DNA from: Anaerolineales bacterium
Lineage (GTDB): Bacteria; Chloroflexota; Anaerolineae; Anaerolineales; Villigracilaceae
Reading direction: 5' to 3'
DNA length: 13,172 nucleotides
Assembly: GCA_017882065.1 (NCBI GenBank)
Contig: JADGQD010000035.1
Location: forward strand, 1-13,172
In this document: piece after piece, positions 12,162 to 13,172 of the stretch
Numbering within the stretch: position 1 is the first letter of the stretch
Layout: every line of letters begins with the position of its first letter
Notes under the pieces: model-generated
What the model was told of the DNA's origin: nothing
What the model saw: only the letters and a program-made list of their open reading frames with translations
Database searches by the model: none
Translations under genes and position numbers: made by a program

Positions 12162-13172
12162 CTACTCCTCTTCGATGATTTCTTTCGCCAATTTTTGGAG
12201 AGCGTCTGTCTGGTTGTCTTCGGCGTGACTGGCGCGCCAGTAATGGTCGAGCAGTTCCAGCGGGCTAAGACTGCTCACCGTCTGGTTGGCAGGCAGGCGT
12301 ATGCGGGCTTCGATTTGGGGGTGTTTGATGAGATGAAACTCAAACGCGGCTTCGGCATGACGACGCAGGGCCGGCTCGTCAATCAAAGTGTCCCACTCGC
12401 GGGTGTAGTCTACCGTCAGGCGGACGATGGCCCCGTCCAAGACTTCCGCGGCCGGTAAGGCGGACTTGAGTGTCTCGGTCACGTTTTCGGCTGACTCGAG
12501 TGTGATGCGCCGGTCAATGAACGGACGGATATTCTCCAGCTTGTGCCACCGGACTCCGGTCTTGCCACGCGTTATATCGGCAATGACGAAAAACTTGTCG
12601 TCGCCCGCCTCGCCGAAGTCAACGCGCTCGATGGAGCCGGGATAAATGACCGGGGGATGGGCGTTCTCATTGAGGTCCTGTGGTTTGTGGATATGGCCGA
12701 GAGCCACGTAATCCAGCCGTGGGTCACGCACGAGCGAGCCGGGTAGAACCAGGTCCGCGCCCAGCATGACGGTCCGCTCCGAGCCGAATTTTGCCCCCTG
12801 GACGGAGGCGTGGGCGGTTAAAATGACGGGGATGGCCGGATCCGCTTTTTCCAGCCACATGTTGATGAGTTCGGTGAGCCGTTCCTCGATGTTCGTGAAA
12901 ACATCCTCCGGGCCGGCATCCGTGGCGGCCATCAAGCCGGAGCGCGAGACCCACGGGATGGCAATCACCTGGACGGGCAGGCCGAGTTCGTCTGCGGAAA
13001 GGAATTGGGGTTTGGCCAGCACCGTAACGTGGGGAATGTCGAGCGTCTCGAATTCCTGGATGGCGTTGGCGCGGCCCAGGGCGGGGGAAAGGTCGTGGTT
13101 GCCGACCAGCAGCAGGGTCCGGATGCCCGCCTTCGAGAGACGGATGATGCGTTTACCCCATTCGCGCTGGAA
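12162..13172 (-). CDS. sbcD: Exonuclease SbcCD subunit D (Mre11-like nuclease), 5' part missing
   Basis: The last 336 residues of a metallophosphoesterase-type DNA nuclease, the Mre11 homologue that with SbcC (Rad50 homologue) opens hairpins and processes double-strand ends. The frame is open to the right edge, so the N-terminus (the family's first metal motifs, D-x-H and GDxxD) lies outside the window. Visible are LLLVGNHD (the GNHD motif, near the edge at about 13100), ILTAHASVQGAKFGSER with the metal-binding His (about 12820-12780), and YVALGHIHKPQ with the GHIH motif (about 12700). The C-terminal capping/DNA-binding region continues to an acidic IIEEE tail. A GTG at 13022 is in frame but falls inside the conserved domain and is not the start. 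Downstream lies a deacetylase gene rather than sbcC. Confidence 0.92.
   Translation of the reverse strand, partial: FQREWGKRIIRLSKAGIRTLLLVGNHDLSPALGRANAIQEFETLDIPHVTVLAKPQFLSADELGLPVQVIAIPWVSRSGLMAATDAGPEDVFTNIEERLTELINMWLEKADPAIPVILTAHASVQGAKFGSERTVMLGADLVLPGSLVRDPRLDYVALGHIHKPQDLNENAHPPVIYPGSIERVDFGEAGDDKFFVIADITRGKTGVRWHKLENIRPFIDRRITLESAENVTETLKSALPAAEVLDGAIVRLTVDYTREWDTLIDEPALRRHAEAAFEFHLIKHPQIEARIRLPANQTVSSLSPLELLDHYWRASHAEDNQTDALQKLAKEIIEEE

Overview
The window is a chromosomal stretch of a GC-rich bacterium in which all thirteen recognisable protein genes lie on the minus strand. Typical bacterial genes (priA, lysS, greA, sbcD), the sequence style of the ECF sigma / two-TM anti-sigma pair, the DUF6159 protein and the lysyl-tRNA synthetase suggest Chloroflexota, probably Anaerolineae. 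This is an inference from family resemblance, not from a marker gene. No rRNA, tRNA, CRISPR array, transposase or phage gene was recognised.

Layout in transcription order (right to left): (1) 13172-11409: the 3' part of sbcD (open at the right edge), then a PIG-L/LmbE-type deacetylase gene, separated by a 24-bp gap filled by a small GC palindrome. (2) 11408-11018: a gene-free stretch with a long perfect inverted repeat, then a good sigma-70-type promoter and a structured leader for greA. (3) greA (11017-10547), a strong intrinsic terminator, and lysS (10460-8928), whose start lies only 30 nt past the terminator. (4) An ECF sigma gene (8720-8112) and its membrane-bound anti-sigma gene (8115-7342), overlapping by 4 nt and closed by a clear intrinsic terminator at 7336-7303. 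(5) A roughly 240-bp repeat-rich non-coding region, then a tightly packed run of six genes: two probably paralogous small membrane proteins of unknown function (7061-6387, 6390-5710), a GNAT acetyltransferase, a MEMO-family protein (AmmeMemoRadiSam protein B), priA and a class I O-methyltransferase (1781-1140). Overlaps of 4, 28 and 1 nt and gaps of 36 and 27 nt imply one operon. (6) A DUF6159 multi-pass membrane protein with its own extended -10 promoter (1076-186) and a downstream hairpin.

Several starts were moved inward from the longest reading frame because a Shine-Dalgarno sequence or a stop/start overlap fixes them (O-methyltransferase, MEMO, both small membrane proteins, anti-sigma, GreA).

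Nothing here is a clearly new enzymatic or defence system. The most interesting signals are: (a) PriA is long and carries several in-frame segments that look like intergenic short repeats, one a near-perfect palindrome at 4023-4071; (b) the greA leader has two hairpins, the second followed by a U-rich tract, resembling an attenuator or leader-sRNA arrangement; (c) four copies of a TACTGC core, two in each orientation and including an exact 19-bp direct repeat, lie upstream of the six-gene operon; (d) an apparently dispersed structured repeat at 11191-11249 shares 12 bases with the left edge of the window; (e) the anti-sigma stalk has a 117-bp exact-period tandem duplication.
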